Shown: positions 5,553 to 5,695 of the stretch, in pieces
Position numbering within the stretch: the stretch's first letter is position 1
Layout: the number at the start of each line of letters is the position of its first letter
Assembly: GCA_025966355.1 (NCBI GenBank)
Contig: JAICWZ010000138.1
Span: forward strand, 1-5,695
Reading direction: 5' to 3'
Source of the DNA: Thermomicrobiaceae bacterium
Lineage (GTDB): Bacteria; Chloroflexota; Chloroflexia; Thermomicrobiales; Thermomicrobiaceae
Length of the DNA stretch: 5,695 bases
The notes under the pieces: generated by a model
Told to the model about the DNA's origin: nothing
The model's input: only the letters and a program-made list of their open reading frames with translations
Database searches by the model: none
Made by a program: the position numbers and the translations under genes

Positions 5553-5586
5553 GGGTGGATTGAATGGTCGACAGCCAATTGGTTGG

Positions 5587-5616
5587 TTGACAAGAACCTC
5601 CTCCGTCTGTTAGTCT
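5587..5616 (+). promoter_or_regulatory. Probable sigma70-type promoter of the last gene
   Basis: TTGACA at 5587-5592 is a perfect -35 hexamer. TAGTCT at 5611-5616, 18 bp further on, keeps the key T1, A2 and T6 of the -10 consensus. A start near 5622-5624 would leave a leader of about 25 nt before ATG 5648. Just upstream, CAGCCAATTGGTTG (5572-5585) is a near-palindrome centred on AATT that ends one base before the -35 hexamer and could be an operator. This promoter makes the downstream gene a separate unit from the transporter. Confidence 0.55.
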
Positions 5617-5647
5617 CCGTGCCAGACAAGTGAATAGGCGAACAGCG

Positions 5648-5695
5648 ATGATCGAAACGAGTAGCCATCGAAGCGGCGCCCAGAGAGCCGGCGGC
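5648..5695 (+). CDS. N-terminal fragment of an unidentified gene, cut by window end
   Basis: ATG 5648 opens a frame that stays open to the last base, giving MIETSSHRSGAQRAGG. A weak AGG at 5636-5638 lies 9 nt upstream, and a plausible promoter lies about 32 nt upstream. GTG 5630 in the same frame is an alternative start. Sixteen polar residues are too few to name a family. The call rests on the promoter, the spacing and the open frame, so it could be wrong. Confidence 0.4.
   Translation, partial: MIETSSHRSGAQRAGG

Larger units (their letters stand above)
5399..5553. repeat. Palindrome-rich intergenic block bounded by the inverted REP-like pair
   Basis: The block starts with CGTAGGGG and ends with its exact complement CCCCTACG. 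Between copies A and B lie the GC-rich hairpin at 5424-5445 and two weaker ones: CGAGG/CCTCG around ACACG (5496-5510) and CCGA/TCGG around GCA (5516-5526). The layout, two REP-like units in opposite orientation with a linker, recalls the bacterial interspersed mosaic elements of enterics or a small non-autonomous (MITE-like) element. No target-site duplication is obvious outside the ends. No coding sequence was found within it. Confidence 0.4.
5470..5669 (+). repeat. 12-bp direct repeat pair CGAGTAGCCATC
   Basis: CGAGTAGCCATC occurs at 5470-5481 inside the palindrome-rich block and again at 5658-5669 in the first codons of the last gene. The coordinates given span both copies. The match is exact over 12 bp and stops on both sides. 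It may mark a small local duplication or be a coincidence. Confidence 0.3.

Noticed and set aside
1..5695. CRISPR array, tRNA or rRNA gene, defence system or toxin-antitoxin pair
   Set aside because: No regularly spaced direct repeats, no cloverleaf-like sequence and no matching protein families were seen on either strand.

Overview
The window is GC-rich DNA, roughly 60% G+C by eye, with every intact gene on the + strand. It looks like an ordinary chromosomal segment of a GC-rich bacterium. The coiled-coil gene after coaD resembles proteins I associate with Chloroflexota, and the GC-rich, short-leader style would fit the Thermomicrobia/Sphaerobacter side of that phylum. This assignment is an inference and could be wrong.

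Layout. (1) Bases 1-222 hold the last 73 codons of a gene whose tail resembles the phospholipase C/acid phosphatase-type phosphoesterases. (2) Bases 223-715 hold no intact gene. They carry the remains of a small multi-pass membrane protein whose plausible reading moves between three frames and crosses a stop, so it is either a pseudogene or a stretch with several indel errors. (3) A good sigma70-type promoter (TTGACC, 18 bp, TATACT) opens a run of six genes: pheA (prephenate dehydratase with ACT domain), rsmD (16S rRNA guanine-N2 methyltransferase), coaD (phosphopantetheine adenylyltransferase), a coiled-coil protein of the DivIVA/F-ATPase-b-like type, a pyridoxamine-5'-phosphate-oxidase-like split-barrel protein, and a 14-helix DHA2 family drug/H+ antiporter. 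Gaps in this run are short (48 nt, 1 nt, 15 nt, a 4-nt overlap, then 56 nt), so the first five genes probably form one transcript. The transporter may be read through from it, but it has its own structured leader. (4) Bases 5380-5647 are intergenic and full of palindromes. They include two 27-nt REP-like elements in opposite orientation with identical conserved blocks and a fully covarying stem. (5) A second promoter (TTGACA, 18 bp, TAGTCT) precedes the first 16 codons of a gene cut by the window end.

The run mixes jobs: phenylalanine synthesis, ribosome modification, coenzyme A synthesis, a probable envelope or division-associated coiled coil, a flavin-type protein and an efflux pump. rsmD-coaD is a familiar housekeeping pair. 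The placement of pheA in front and of the last two genes behind looks lineage-specific.

I found no sign of a new defence, toxin-antitoxin or biosynthetic system. The most interesting signals are the covarying REP-like repeats downstream of the transporter, a hairpin that would hide the transporter's ribosome-binding site, and the broken membrane gene at the left.
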